From positions 125,305 through 189,304 of the forward strand of contig NW_025934628.1 of NCBI RefSeq assembly GCF_000764305.2: 64,000 bases of DNA, given 5' to 3'. The position numbers were made by a program, and so were the translations under genes. The stretch is from Hyalella azteca (lineage: Eukaryota; Arthropoda; Malacostraca; Amphipoda; Hyalellidae). The notes under the pieces were generated by a model that was not told where the DNA came from, ran no database searches, and was given only the letters and a program-made list of their open reading frames with translations. Positions 20,001 to 31,539 of this stretch are shown piece after piece (the first letter of the stretch is position 1; each line of letters opens with the position of its first letter).

Positions 20001-23000
20001 TTCACGTCCTCAATGGCGGACAGCTTGGCCATTGTTCGTTCCACTTGGTGGCTGAAACAATCAAATTTCGGTATATATACTAAACCTTCCTCGAAAATAT
20101 ATGTAATGCAAAAATACAAAACGAAAGTTTTAATTTTTTAACTGTTAACTAGACCCATGTAAAATTTTAACCCAAAAAATAATCTCTTGCTAAACTCAAC
20201 CTGAAGGAGCTATAGTCACTTTAACTCATGTCACGGCATTTAATGCAGACCAAGTAATCGTTTTGCTGGAACTATCTGATGCCCATTTATGGAATGTTTT
20301 GGTGAATGCGAAACGTATGTGGATTCATAATAAAATGATAATCAAATCCGTCCAAGAACAATTTGTCACCATCACACGGGAATGCGATAAATCACGTACA
20401 GAAAGAAAGATACACGAAGCTCAAGAGAAACCGTGAGAGTTCGCGTTGAAAGACCAACTAGCTAAGTTTGAAGTGATCTAAAGGCATCAAAGCAAAAAAA
20501 TTTCCAGCAGTATTCGATTAAGAGAGGTCTGAAAGAATTGCCTTCGTTGTCTGTCGGGTGGTGAGAGGCCGAAAGAATTACATTTGGTCTCAAAAGAGCC
20601 ATAAATTATATGTAGAATATCAATTAAGAGCGATTTGAAATCTATAAGAATAAGACAAAATATGACAGAAAATTGAGCTCAAGACAACGAACAAACGCCT
20701 CTGCAATATTTCTGTCAGTATTTTTGAATGAGAAATAGCAATATTTTTGATGATAAATACCTAAAGATAATTTGAAAGATACGATGATAATAAATACCAA
20801 ATAATACTACCGAAAGAAAGCTGTCACGTGACCGGCATAAAAAAAATTCACAAGCCAATAAATAATAAACAATTCAATAAAGAAGCCGCCAAACAACAAA
20901 CACTAGTTTGGGAGTTAATTCAACCATTGAAGTTTACGGTGCAAAGTGAAGATTCTGAATTAAATTATGAAGTCAATAATTTGGATTTAAATGCATATAC
21001 TGACTTGAGAAAGATAGAACAAAACAAGATGGAATGGAAGAATACGTTATTTCTTTGACGTACATCAATAATTAACACACTACACGTCACCAACAACCAT
21101 AAACTACTAAATCTTGAGTAGAGGATTCTGAAGTGTGACAAGCGTAGAAAAAGCAATAGATTGAACTTGAAGACAAACGTGGATAGAACTGTGTTTTATG
21201 TGATAAGTATGTCTTAGCTATAAATTCCGTATTAAATACCTTAGTTCTCTAAACACACCAATTAAGTATAAGAAAGATGAATTTACATGTAATAAAAACT
21301 GGTGAAGCTGAAGATGAAAAACGTATCTCCCCAATCATCTCGTTAACTATAAATAATAATAATGTATATTACTTGAAAATTTCAGCAATGGCTTCTTTGT
21401 CATCTTTCTCGACAAAGCTGGAGAAGGCTTCGGACAGGCCGCGTTCAGTCAGGAGTTGCAGCTGCTGCGAGCTGTCGCTTGACAGCTCCAGGAAATACTG
21501 CCGCACCAAGTCTTCAACTTTGCTCTCGCCCACCTGCTCACATATAATAATGTTAGCTCCAGGAAATACTGCCGCACCAAGCCTTCAACTTTGCTCTCGC
21601 CCACCTGCTCACATATAATAATATGCAAAAAATATATAACTCAGGACTCACTGCAGTGAGTGACAGAGAGCGCCTTTTCTCGGCGACGAAAACTTGAGGT
21701 CACGGACGGACAGACAGACAGACCAACGGACGGACATGGCGAGCACAATAGTGCATTTTTTCCATAAATGAGAAAATGCGCTAAAAATACCTCACACCAG
21801 AGGGACGATGCTATTCTAGTCTCATTACTGTTTCTTACTGCTTCACGATAAATATTTTGCAAGATTTCTTTTGAAAGATAATAAATATCCAGTGAAACAT
21901 TATATACATTTTTTGCACAATACTATTCGTTGAGAGATTCTGATTTATTTTGAGGGATTTCCTTAGAGAGGCTATTATTTTGTAGCATAAAAAAGTTACA
22001 ACTGAAAAAAGGGAGAAACTGAACAACCATGCAGTTGAATTGTTCTATACATCAATAATTAATCAAAAAGATAAAAGCTTGTCGACATTTCTTAAATTTC
22101 TGAAGGAAATATTGAGAAACAATTGTGATAAAGATATGTTTCTGTTCTGTCGCTGTATCAGGGAGCAACATGTCGCTTTGAAGACGTTCAGTCAGCGCTA
22201 AGTCTCAAATACAACAGTATTTCTGAAGGATAAATCTCCTTTCAACCCTTTCCTCTAAATGCCGAGTATAAGCTCAAAACTCGTAATCCTCCAAGACTCA
22301 TTGGTATAAAAAAAGGTCTTTTTTGATACCTCAAAAAATGTATCAAAACTCAGAATCCTCTAAAAGAAGTTACCTTTTTTATTAACAAACGTGATGCTTA
22401 GTTGCTTCTTTCCTGGGGCATTAATGCTAGTTTCATCACATGACATCTGGGCCTATACTTTCAAAAAAAGTTAAGAGATCGTAAGTTCATCAGCCAATCA
22501 TTGACGGCCTTTCAAGCAAAATCCACCAATCATAGACAAGAAAATAGAGCGTAAGTACTTACGTTCACTTAGCGAGTTTTGAAAGTATAGGCCCCTGCAG
22601 GGGCCGTATTATCATAACTTCGTAAGTACGCAAAATCGACGTACGAGTGGCGTTGCTATGACAACGTAATACTAGCGGTGGTATTATAAAAACATTTGCG
22701 CGGGAAAAATTTGCGCGGGAAAAAAATTTAGGCTTTTAGCTATGACTTGCGTACGAAAGTTTTGATAATGCCAAAATTAGGGTGTATTTACGTACCACAG
22801 AACTTTTTTGTCGTAAGTACAAAAAGTTACGAGGTTTTGATAATCCAGCCCCTGTGCAAGAATCAAAAGGTAACTCACGTCTTCGAGAAAGACGGCGTCC
22901 ATGGCTTCGTTGTCGATGCCTTCCTTGCAGGCTTTCTCGGTCTTGCGTGCCTTGCGGAACAACAGGATCTCGTAGGCGTTGGCAACTTCTTCTTCAAACC

Positions 23001-26000
23001 TAAAGAACAGACAATTTAGTTTTTATTATGAACAAACAACACAAAACTCTTAACTACATGCATTATGAAATGGCGAACAAAAATATTTGAATAAGCCTTC
23101 AACTTTGACACTAATATGAAATTTTTACATGTTTGGCATTGAGCTCAATGATTGTTCAGGATAAGTTTTGTATCACAAAAAACATTAGAAAATATGATAA
23201 CGGAACAAATAGGTATATGAGGAATTAAAGTATATTAATGAACTTAGGTTATAAAGGTTTGAATTACTACATTACATAAATTGAAACGACCTTTAAAGTG
23301 CTTGCTTCACTAGAACGCTCAACAGTTTTTAAAATTTACATGGTATAAAAGAATGCAAACTAATATCCGGTAATCCAAAGACATATAAAATACTATGTTT
23401 CTCTCGGTCAACAAGGGAGGACTGAACTATCGGCATGGGCATAGAATATTCAAAGCAGGAAATTGAGAAAAACAATAAAAAATTATGTTTTTCTTTTGAA
23501 TTTGTTACCCCAGCGAGAAAATTATGTTTGTGTTCAGTAGAATAGAGTAAATACACCGAAAAGACTATTTTAATGGCCAGATTCTTGTTCGCATGGATGC
23601 TCACGCTATCAACTCTCAATTCAAGAGTTGAACTGTCATGCATCCAGAAGAGATTTGCTTGTATAGCTAATGAGAAAGGACACAGTCTGGTCAGTAAACA
23701 CTTTACAAAATAAACAAAATAGGAAGAAAGCAAGTCCTGTGGCCACCTGTGCCCAGATCTGATGACATTGATTAGGTCTCGTTCGTTTGTATAATCTAAT
23801 AGCAAAGACATAATAAAATAGACATAATATGAGGAACCAAGGAACAGAAAAGAGAGCATAAGCAACCTGTGGCCAAATCTGATGACGTTGATGAGGTCTC
23901 GTTCGTCTGTATAATCTAATAGCAAAGACATAATAAAATAGACATAATATGAGGAACCAAGGGTCAGAAAAGAGAGTATAAGCAACCTGTGTCCAAATCT
24001 GATGACGTTGATGAGGTCTCGTTCGTCTGTGTAGTCCACCCTGAGTCTGATCAGAGGCTTCTTAGGCTGCCGGGGGTGTCCTGAGCGAGAATATCAGAGT
24101 GAACAAGAGGCTATCAACGCATCAGAGAACAGCGATTTATAACAAATTCTTCATCACTTTCTCAACATATTAAATTAATTCACAAAAATTTAAGAATCAA
24201 TGAATCTATGTATATAAAAAAAAAGAAATTATCCCTTCTTAAATGACAAGAACTTATAAAATAAAAATTTTTGAGCCCTCATTGAGCTAAAAAAAAGAAG
24301 AATTATATGCCAAACTTGTTAAAAAAATTTGTTACCAAAGGAAATAATTTCTAAAAACTAGTTCTATGTATAGGACGAAGAGAAGCCACTCTAGCAAGTC
24401 TGACCGGTCAACTGCTCAAGCGACTCTGTGATCATTTCCTTCACGGTCTTCTCGAGAAATTCTTCCACCAGCGAAGCTCTCACTTGATCAGTAGTTCTCA
24501 CATCCATAGGCACGTTGTCAGCTAGGCTCACAGTCTGTAGAGTGTCATACTGGGCATCTTATTTATATCATTACATATACAAGATAATTTTTAATTTTCT
24601 TTGCAGTTTTTCTCTTTAGAATGAAGACAGCGTATGTTCTCGTCATGAACTGAGTTGTGGCTTACAACCTAATAAAAATTCAAAGCAGTACATCTTGACA
24701 TACTAGTATTTTTTGCGCATTTTCTCATTTTAGTCGTTTATGGAAAAAATGCCCTATTGTGCTCGTCATGTCAGTCTGTCTGTCCGTGACTTTACGTTTT
24801 CGCCGACGAGAAAATGCGCGCTCTGTCACTCACAGCAGTGAGTACTTAGTTACATTTTTTTGTGCTAATGTGGGAAAAAATGCCCTATTGTGCTCGTCAT
24901 GTCAGTCTGTCTGTCCGTGACTTCACGTTTTCGCCGACGAGAAAATGCGCTCTCTGTCACTCACTGCAGTGAGTACTTAGTTACATTTTTTTGTGCTAAT
25001 GTGCGATGAAACATCTCTTTTGAAGCATATTATATAACAATTTTTACCTTAAAAACGAATGGCCGCACAGTCTTGAGTGGCAAGGCTGTAGGTTTAATGC
25101 AGTTTTCCTCATTTATTTCTAGGAGCGCCACGTGCTTTTGAACAGCCTCCCCCTCACACAGCGACGTGGCTACCGAGCTGCCTGCGTGTATGTATTACGC
25201 TTCATTATTTTTAACTTTTCCGTACATGCGCATAACTTTCTTCATATTAGCTCGCTCATGACATCAAGATTGTAGATCAAAGGAAGTAAATCAAAAGTAC
25301 ATACCAGATGCTCATCCAAAAATTCAATGTAATTCATTTGTGCTTGAAATCATTTATAACGTTTTAGCATAATATGAACAGAATGAAAATGAAGCACTGA
25401 ATTGGGAATAGGGTTTGGTTAACAGTTCAACTCAGTTATATATAAAATTTGTATCCTAGAAGACTCTTTTTCTAAGTAATATTTTATTTGACATCAAAAA
25501 AATCAAGAATGTAAGAGCATATGCAAAGCAGCAGACTTCATACAGAAATTTTAAATGTTGGTAAAATTTCATTCAAGCTCAGAGCCTAAAATTCTTTGCA
25601 AGGGTTTAATACGAAATAATCCACGCCAAAAATAGGCAAATATTTCCATTTTCGACAACCTTTCACCCGGATTTGGCATTCATCCAAATGCATGGAAGTA
25701 AATCAAGTAATGCAATAAAAGCTGAAGTCTGATAAGCAAATATTTCCATTTTCGACAACATTTCACCAGGATTTAGCAGAATAAAGGCTGTGGCATGACC
25801 TGGCTGCATCACATGATACTGCTGCGCAGACTCGCGCGGCAGGATTTTACACTCGTGCTCGTGCCCCCAGATGACCAGGTCCAGGAAGCCATCAAGGAAC
25901 TCCTCTCTGATGTAGTTATAAGGCGGACGCTCGACATGGTTCTGGTGCAGCACCAGCACGTTGTACCAGTCGTCGGGGAACTCGCGGGGACGCAGCATAC

Positions 26001-29000
26001 GAACCTGAATTAGTAACATAAATTAGAATTTTGAACGTATATAAGTAATAATGTCACTTGTTTGCTTTAATCGCAAATTCACTAAAAACTTAAAAGCAAA
26101 GAAAACTCCACAAAAATTCTAGAATTTTCGAACTGACGATGGAGCTAGACTCTGAAACGTTTTCTTTAAAGATACTATGAATTTTTGTGGAGTTTTCTTT
26201 GCTTTTAAGTTTTTAGTTAAATTAGAATTTATTGCAGAAGGTAAATGTCATGTTTATAATGTGATTTGAGGAGTATATCAATAACAATGCACAGCGGCAA
26301 ATATTGATAAAATAAGTATATAAGGTAAGAGACTTGGATCTTCAACAAGCTGTGTATTTTGATGTTAATTCATTCTGAAATTTCTACAGGCATTATAGAT
26401 ACAGAATGCTTAACCTATTTCTAATATACTGAATAGCTAATTAGATCTCACAAACAGTCTGTTTAGAAAAGCGACTACGAAATAAATGTGTATTCTACAT
26501 ATTTAATCGCCATGATACAAAAATGTTAGAGACCCCAAAGGGAAATAAAAACTTTCAAGTCATGGGCCAAACAAAATTTAAATATCACCTTTTCTTCTCG
26601 GAAGAGTCTGAAGAGCCTGTCATCCTTGACGGCCGACAGCCCGTACAGAGCAAGTTTAGCTTTACCCTTCACTAACAGAAGCGGCGAAATGTTTATCTCC
26701 TGAAGATTGTTTGCTCTTCCAAAATAGTTAACAAGTCCTGCAGTGGATATCATGTCCAGGGCACAAAAGTGTCCCAAACCTGCACAGTAACACCAAATGT
26801 TAGATTTTGTTTGTTCATTAACTTGCATAATATCATCTTATATGTATAATAATGAAAATTTTCCTACTCCATGGCACTGAAAGAAATATAAGAAAACAGA
26901 AGTGACATTGAACTGTACAATTATTTGCATTGAGAATATAAGACAAAAAAACTTTGTCTTCAGTAGTACAATATTGAGAATGTAAGACAAAAAAACTTTG
27001 TCTTCAGTGCAATATCTTTGAAAATATCTCCAACTTTATTCAAGCCATGCAAAATGCACGAGTTAAAATGATGATAATAACTGCTTACCAGGAGATGGCC
27101 AACATATTTACTCCTGAACATATTCATAATAAACAGAATAAATATGAATAAGATGAGAATAATATATTAAATTAAGAAAAATATTTAATAAGAAAATATA
27201 TTACATTTAATGCAGCAGTATTTATGCTAACCATAATAGTATTAAGTGTCACTCAAACACTACCCAAAAAGTAGAATGACATCTGAAAAAAATGCATAAC
27301 GAGAGAAAGAAAAATATAATTTTTCATAGGAGATGAAATCCAAAACCAAAGGCTAGAGCGAATTTTGCTTGGGCAGAGTTTTAGAATTTTAAGCTATGGA
27401 TGAAATATTTACACTTTGAAAACCATTACAGCACTGTGAACAGATAACTGTTTGCCTTTAATCATAATTAAATTATCTTTTTAGCAGCATAATTAATTAT
27501 GTTTTTAGCTGCAGCTAACAACTGGCAGTTTGGCACGCTTTACTAACAGCCAGCCTCAAAATGCTTCCCTCAAGTCTTTCTCAATATCTGTGTCATAAGT
27601 CATCTTGAAAATGCTTGTAAGTAGACAAATTGAGAAAACAAACTGCAAGAAACAAGAGATCATAGAATGCCATAATTGTCACCACAGTTTTTCTAGCATT
27701 CCCATTCAAACAGAGAGAAACATATACACGAGAGAAAGTGTTACAATCTTAATTACACAAAATTGTCAGTAAGGCAATACACTGCAATCTAACTACCCTA
27801 TGATAGATATTATACACTGGGTATGCAGCACTAAAGGATGGTGGAGAAAATGGCCACTTATATACCATTTAAAAATGTAACTTCTGGAAAAATAAAAAAT
27901 ATAACTCAGTACTCACTGCCGTGAGTGACAGAGAGTGCCTTTTCTCATAGACAAAAATGTGAAGTCACGGATGGACAGGCAGACAGACGGACAGACAGAC
28001 AGACGGACGGACAGACAGACAGATATGGCAAGCACAATAATGCAATTTTTTCCATAAATGAGAAAATGCACTAAAAATGATAAAAAATTAGTATAAAGCA
28101 TTCCCATTCAAAAACAGAGAAACATAAACATAAGAGAAAGTGTTAGTCTTAATTGGTACTCACAATCTTAAGTAATGCAACAGAGTGCAATCTAACTATG
28201 ACAGACATTATACACTGGGTATGCAGCCCTAAAGGATGATGAAGGAAATGGCCACTTATAAATCATTTAAAAATGTAACTTCTGGAGAAAAAAACATTAA
28301 AAAGAACTAGTATAATAAGAAAGTCATCATACCAACAGGGTCGTCGTGATTTCCATGGATGGAGAACACTGGGATGCCAACATTCAAGTTAGGGTTGTGG
28401 AAATTCACCATAGGCTCTCTTAGATGAGGGAAATTTTCAGCAGGATCACTCACAAGCTCAAATTCAACTGATCTGAAAACATAGAATAAATTAGCACCAA
28501 GATGAAGCAGGCAGAAAAACAAGATTGCATGCATGATACTACTAAGGGACTGTATTTGATTTCATCTTTTACATACATTTTTTCCCAAATGAAAAGCATC
28601 CTGTAGAAGGCAAGTCAGATTTAGAAAAATTAAAACTAGTTTCTTGATAAGGAGCCCAGAAAAATCATCTCATTTCATTCACCTTATTTCATAAAAGCGT
28701 AATTACTCATTTCAAGAATAAAACTTTTTTCTGACCTCAGAAATTTAATTTATTATTGGAAATTTTCTTCATTATTAATACAATGTAAAATTGCAATATA
28801 CATACTTGTCGCCAAATGAATAAGTTTTGAGAAGCTCCATGCACTTGACAAGGCACTGAGTGGAGGGCTTGTTGTCATGGAACAGATCTCCACCAAGCAA
28901 CACAAAATCAACATTCTGCTCCACAGCCAACTCCAGTACCTCTCTGAAAGTGTTGAAACTATCACCACCTGTTGAATGAAGGGAGATGAAAGAATTAATT

Positions 29001-29346
29001 TATTTATAACATTTTAAATTTTAAATAAAGATTAATTTGCAATGTATAATGATGCAGTTAAATGAAGATGAAATCTCCTACAGTATTTAGACATTTACAT
29101 TGATTTGTAATGTTATTTTCAATAGAAATAGAATGCAAAACCAACTAAAATATCTGTTCCTCATTTTTAGCAACACATTAAGACTAAATAACTGAATCAA
29201 AATGTACATTTTGATGAACCATAAACATCCTTTATAGTAATTCAAAATCACCAATTACCTCTTTCTGCATCCTTCTCAGCATATCCCAGGTGATTGTCTG
29301 TTGCGACAAGTATGCGAAAAATATTTTCAGAAGATGTGGGTATCAT
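17034..29346 (-). CDS. MRE11: Double-strand break repair nuclease MRE11
   Basis: Fourteen minus-strand exons: 29346-29259, 28968-28806, 28472-28333, 26779-26589, 26004-25800, 25181-25048, 24534-24405, 24080-23987, 22999-22879, 21533-21373, 20051-19916, 18754-18495, 17931-17886 and 17099-17034. All phases agree; the product is 644 residues, usual for animal MRE11. The N-terminal phosphodiesterase shows the metal-binding motifs in order: DNH (17-19), GGDLFH (55-60), GNHD (124-127), HQNH (214-217) and GHEH (241-244). A capping domain follows (QPGSSVATSL, then KPLIRLRVDYTDERD). The C-terminus has an acidic run (about 540-548), an RG-rich GAR motif (about 565-596, a methylation target in vertebrate MRE11) and ends SRGRRGVAYDDDSD. 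It acts with RAD50 and NBS1 in end sensing and resection. Four exon edges lie in tandem duplications. The start Met is the first in frame before the conserved block. Confidence 0.95.
17099..17235 (-). repeat. 82-bp duplication over MRE11 last-exon acceptor
   Basis: The acceptor tract TTTCCTCATTTCAG plus AG occurs at 17099/17100 (real) and again 82 bases upstream on the minus strand at 17181-17183. Flanking TTGACAATACAT is shared. Confidence 0.8.
17660..17791. repeat. 66-bp direct repeat, two copies, MRE11 intron
   Basis: A unit with AAGCAAGAACTAAG and ACTAGCGTGATCG is repeated almost without change. It does not touch an exon. Confidence 0.8.
18268..18335. repeat. (AATAT)n microsatellite
   Basis: A run of AATAT with a few interruptions, in the MRE11 intron before the GC-rich exon. 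Confidence 0.85.
19154..19376. repeat. GTTGAGGCAGTAAAT minisatellite, MRE11 intron
   Basis: Units of GTTGAGGCAGTAAAT alternate with GAGGGCAGT/GAGGGTAGCA spacers. A short outlier at 18774-18796 lies right at the acceptor of the GAR exon. There the minus strand reads CATTTACCGGCAG, close to the unit's CATTTACTGCCTC, so that acceptor may derive from the same repeat. The open frames across the array on both strands are repeat artefacts. Confidence 0.8.
19674..19990 (-). repeat. 74-bp array over MRE11 exon 11 donor
   Basis: Units start on the plus strand at 19674, 19749, 19823 and 19897. On the minus strand each reads from an exon-like stretch (LLAERLARRDNEAQEAAE) to GAG then GTGAGGACAACTT. The real donor is at 19915/19916; three more identical donors follow. 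The unit length is 2 mod 3, so use of a later donor shifts frame. Confidence 0.9.
21484..21624 (-). repeat. 71-bp duplication over MRE11 exon 10 acceptor
   Basis: Two units begin at 21484 and 21555. Each holds about 50 bases of exon (VGESKVEDLVRQYFLEL) plus the acceptor TGAGCAG. The outer copy changes Asp to Gly and would read out of frame (71 is 2 mod 3). Confidence 0.85.
21634..21783 (-). mobile_element. Foldback short interspersed element, copy 3
   Basis: Reverse orientation, immediately after the exon 10 duplication. CACTGCAGTGAGTGACAG, a (GGAC/AGAC)n tract and the outer arm GAGAAAATGCGCT are intact. Confidence 0.8.
22449..22593. mobile_element. 145-bp MITE in MRE11 intron
   Basis: Perfect 18-bp terminal inversion: GGGCCTATACTTTCAAAA at the left and its complement at the right. 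No coding capacity. It directly touches the next element. Confidence 0.8.
22598..22854. mobile_element. 257-bp MITE in MRE11 intron
   Basis: Terminal inversions CAGGGGCCGTATTATCA and CAGGGGCTGGATTATCA (15 of 17 match). It ends only 25 bases before the MRE11 exon 9 border at 22879. Confidence 0.75.
23747..24034 (-). repeat. 120-bp array over MRE11 exon 8 donor
   Basis: The exon end VDYTDERDLINVIRFGHR and its donor recur at 120-base steps. The real donor is at 23986/23987. The second copy keeps CACAG then GTTGCT at 23866/23867. The third has lost the GT. The units are open, so the reading frame passes through the array without a stop. Confidence 0.9.
24715..24984 (+). mobile_element. Foldback short interspersed element, copies 4 and 5 in tandem
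   Basis: A full copy (24715-24853) is followed by one lacking the first arm (24871-24984). They share the CCCTATTGTGCTCGTCATG variant, and the junction TTTTTTTGTGCTAATGTG is repeated after each, so the second arose by tandem duplication. Confidence 0.8.
26081..26217. mobile_element. 137-bp element with 39-bp perfect inverted ends
   Basis: The arms 26081-26119 and 26179-26217 are exact complements beginning ACTAAAAACTTAAAAGC. The centre contains CTGACGATGGAGCTAGACTC and GAAACGTTTTC, matching the tail of the Penelope-like element at 30560-30660. It lies in MRE11 intron 4. Confidence 0.85.
27697..28295. repeat. About 200-bp direct duplication flanking a foldback element
   Basis: 27697-27897 and 28099-28295 align over TACACTGGGTATGCAGC, AAAATGGCCACTTATA and AAAAATGTAACTTCTGG. 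Foldback copy 6 lies between them, in MRE11 intron 3. Confidence 0.8.
27900..28071 (-). mobile_element. Foldback short interspersed element, copy 6
   Basis: Reverse orientation. The palindrome has one change (ACTCACTGCCGTGAGT). The tetranucleotide tract is the longest here (27970-28022). Confidence 0.75.
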
Positions 29347-29723
29347 TATAAATCATAAAGGTTATAAAAAATTCAGTAGTTCAAACTGTCTGTAAACAAA
29401 TTGAAGAGACAGTTAATCAGATCAATTACTGTAAATGACATACTATATATAAGTTGCCACTCAGCACTCAGCCTCACTCACTTGCATAGCAGCAAACAAA
29501 AAATTTTTACGACCTTCCCTATGACTATGAGTGGGTGGGTCACCAATATTGCCATCCATAGGATATCGAACAAAAAATTTGGTCCTAGATCAGTCAATTA
29601 CAAATGAACTGAGCATGAAAGTTCCCAACACTACATGTTTCAACACAAAACTGATCAAACAAAACTCCTGTGCAAAGCTGGTGGCCCGGCATCCTTAGCA
29701 TCCTGCATGCACACTTAGTATCC

Positions 29724-30047
29724 TTAGTATGTGTTCTGGACAGTCCAGCAGTCCCAAGCCATGCTGGAGCACCACCTTTGATGACTGTGCATCAAAAGTG
29801 GTGTAACTTGGGCCAACTGATGCTTGATGCAGTGGTTTGTTTCTAGCCCTTGATTGGTGACTGATAGCAGAACAGGGTCAGATGGTGGGAGATTGTGCCC
29901 AGGAACACATCCAGTTGTCTCTTGAAGGTGATGGTCTCCAGGGTAAATTCCATTCCTCTTAAATCCTTTGGCAAGACTTTCAACAGCCTCAGCCCTGCAA
30001 TGGAATGAGATCCTTCCTGCAGACACTGAAACTGCACTGCGACTCAA
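29724..30047 (-). pseudogene. Probable LINE C-terminal remnant
   Basis: One minus frame has FKRQLDVFLGTI and SHSIAGLRLLKVLPKDL. This resembles the end of some arthropod LINE polymerases, where a hydrophobic WNSLP region is followed by FKRxLDxFL. It is short, with competing frames, so the call is weak. Confidence 0.35.
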
Positions 30048-30559
30048 CTGGTAACAAAATTAGTTATATATTTTCTGCTTGCTTCACTTTGTATATCATA
30101 TTACAATTTTATGAATGCACTTCAAAATGGGTATTATGAAACTGTACGTAATATCAATGAATATACTCAAACAATTGACAATTTCATTAGAAATCTTTTT
30201 ACATATTGGTTAGAATCTGCATTCTGCAATCAAATTACTATACAATAAAAATTCAATTATTTTGATTTATTAGTTTAGGATATATTATGATAATTTTATC
30301 TTCACAATCTTTTGTGTTTCTGATACCAATAAAATAAATCAAAATATTCTATAATTTTTAGGATTCTGATCTTTTTCTTTGTAAACCCCATTGAAAAAAA
30401 AATAAAAAGACTAATTAAGATGATTTATTTGACTGCCCAGGTCAATAGTAGAGTTATTTTGCTTTACCTCCTCAACTTTCCACTTTTGAGTTACAATTTT
30501 TTTTAAATTGGCCTACAGCTTTTCTGGCTTTGTTGTCATATACTAGTATGATGTAAAAA

Positions 30560-30660
30560 CTTAATAGCAAAGAAAACTCCACACAAATTCATAGTATCTT
30601 TAAAGAAAACGTTTCGGAGTCCAGCTCCATCGTCAGTTTGAAAGTTCTAGAACACAGATA
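30560..30660 (-). mobile_element. Penelope-like element terminal (pLTR-like) segment
   Basis: On the minus strand it follows the GIY-YIG fragment and contains AACTGACGATGGAGCTGGAC, TCCGAAACGTTTTC and AGCAAAG-type ends. This is shared with the inverted-repeat element at 26081. The position downstream of the endonuclease fits the known order in Penelope-like elements. Confidence 0.55.
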
Positions 30661-30714
30661 AATCAGTGATTAGTACAAGTCAAGAATACAACGAAAATCC
30701 TAAGCTGCAAAACC

Positions 30715-30990
30715 TACCTATTTACAATTTCAAAGGAACTGGAAGCTAAAACTTTGAAGTCACTGTCAGAAACTGGAACATCGCACTGTTCGGCGTGAAC
30801 CCGAACAGCCGAATGAGGTGGGCGCGACAGTAAGTTACCAGTTCTACAACTCCTGCCCCTATGTTCTGCGACCCGAGAATAAAGATTGCGAGACGTCATC
30901 CCGACATACGCAGATGCACATCGTGCACAACTATATTTATAAACTAGGGACGCTCGCATATGCACAGGGAGAGTATCTTTGTACCTAAAA
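30715..30990 (-). pseudogene. Penelope-like GIY-YIG endonuclease fragment
   Basis: The frame contains VYKYSCARCASAYVGMTSRN, then LYSRVAEHRG, LLSRPPHSAVRVH and a FKVL motif. The YKYSC and AYVG pair is the GIY-YIG core in its Penelope form, with the CxxC found in that group. It has no intact N-terminal polymerase on this strand; the polymerase piece lies on the other strand after the palindrome at 31010. Confidence 0.8.
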
Positions 30991-31009
30991 AAAGAACCGA
31001 TTTTAAAAT

Positions 31010-31052
31010 GGTTGACTAATATGACACGAAATTCGTGTCATATTGGTCAACC
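31010..31052. repeat. 43-bp palindrome at an inversion junction
   Basis: The arms of 21 bases around one central base (31031) differ at one position; the core is ATGACACGAA with its complement. The endonuclease fragment reads away on the minus strand and the polymerase fragment reads away on the plus strand. Confidence 0.85.
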
Positions 31053-31055
31053 GAT

Positions 31056-31448
31056 CAAGCCTGAGCTTTACTGCAGATACGTAGATGACATTTTTGTTGT
31101 CATTTGAGACAAAGAGCACTTGATTAAACTGCGAAGAGCTTTGGAACATGAATCAGTCTTGACTTTTACCCATGAAATTGGACAAAATCACAAATTACCA
31201 TTCCTAGATATATTAGTGCAAATTGAAGATAATTCCTTTGTCACTAATGTTTACCAAAAATCTACCGATGTCGGGAAAGTGCTTAACAAAAAAAGTGAAT
31301 GCCCGCAGCGCTATAAAACCAACACAGTGCGCGCTCTCATACAAAGAGCATTCAAGGCCTGCACATCTGAGAGTGATTTGAAAACAGAACTCAGATTGTG
31401 TAAACAAATTCTAGTGAATAATGGGTTTTCAAATAGAACAGTTCCTTA
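31056..31448 (+). pseudogene. Penelope-like reverse transcriptase fragment
   Basis: It starts KPELYCRYVDDIFVVI, then a stop, then KEHLIKLRRALEHE, FTHEIGQNHKLPFLDILV and VNNGFSNRTVP. YVDD is the polymerase catalytic motif, and the spaced FLD motif is typical of Penelope polymerases. The in-frame stop at 31107 and the missing N-terminus make it inactive. Confidence 0.8.
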
Positions 31449-31539
31449 ATTGAGCGATATTTATTTAATATTTTTTATATAATTTATAGATTATATTGTG
31501 GTGCAAAGTTGTATTGGGGGACCAATGTGGTTTCCTATT

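Noticed and set aside
23329..24039. 236-codon minus-strand gene
   Set aside because: It is MRE11 exon 8 reading through its in-frame 120-bp duplications and onward into intron.
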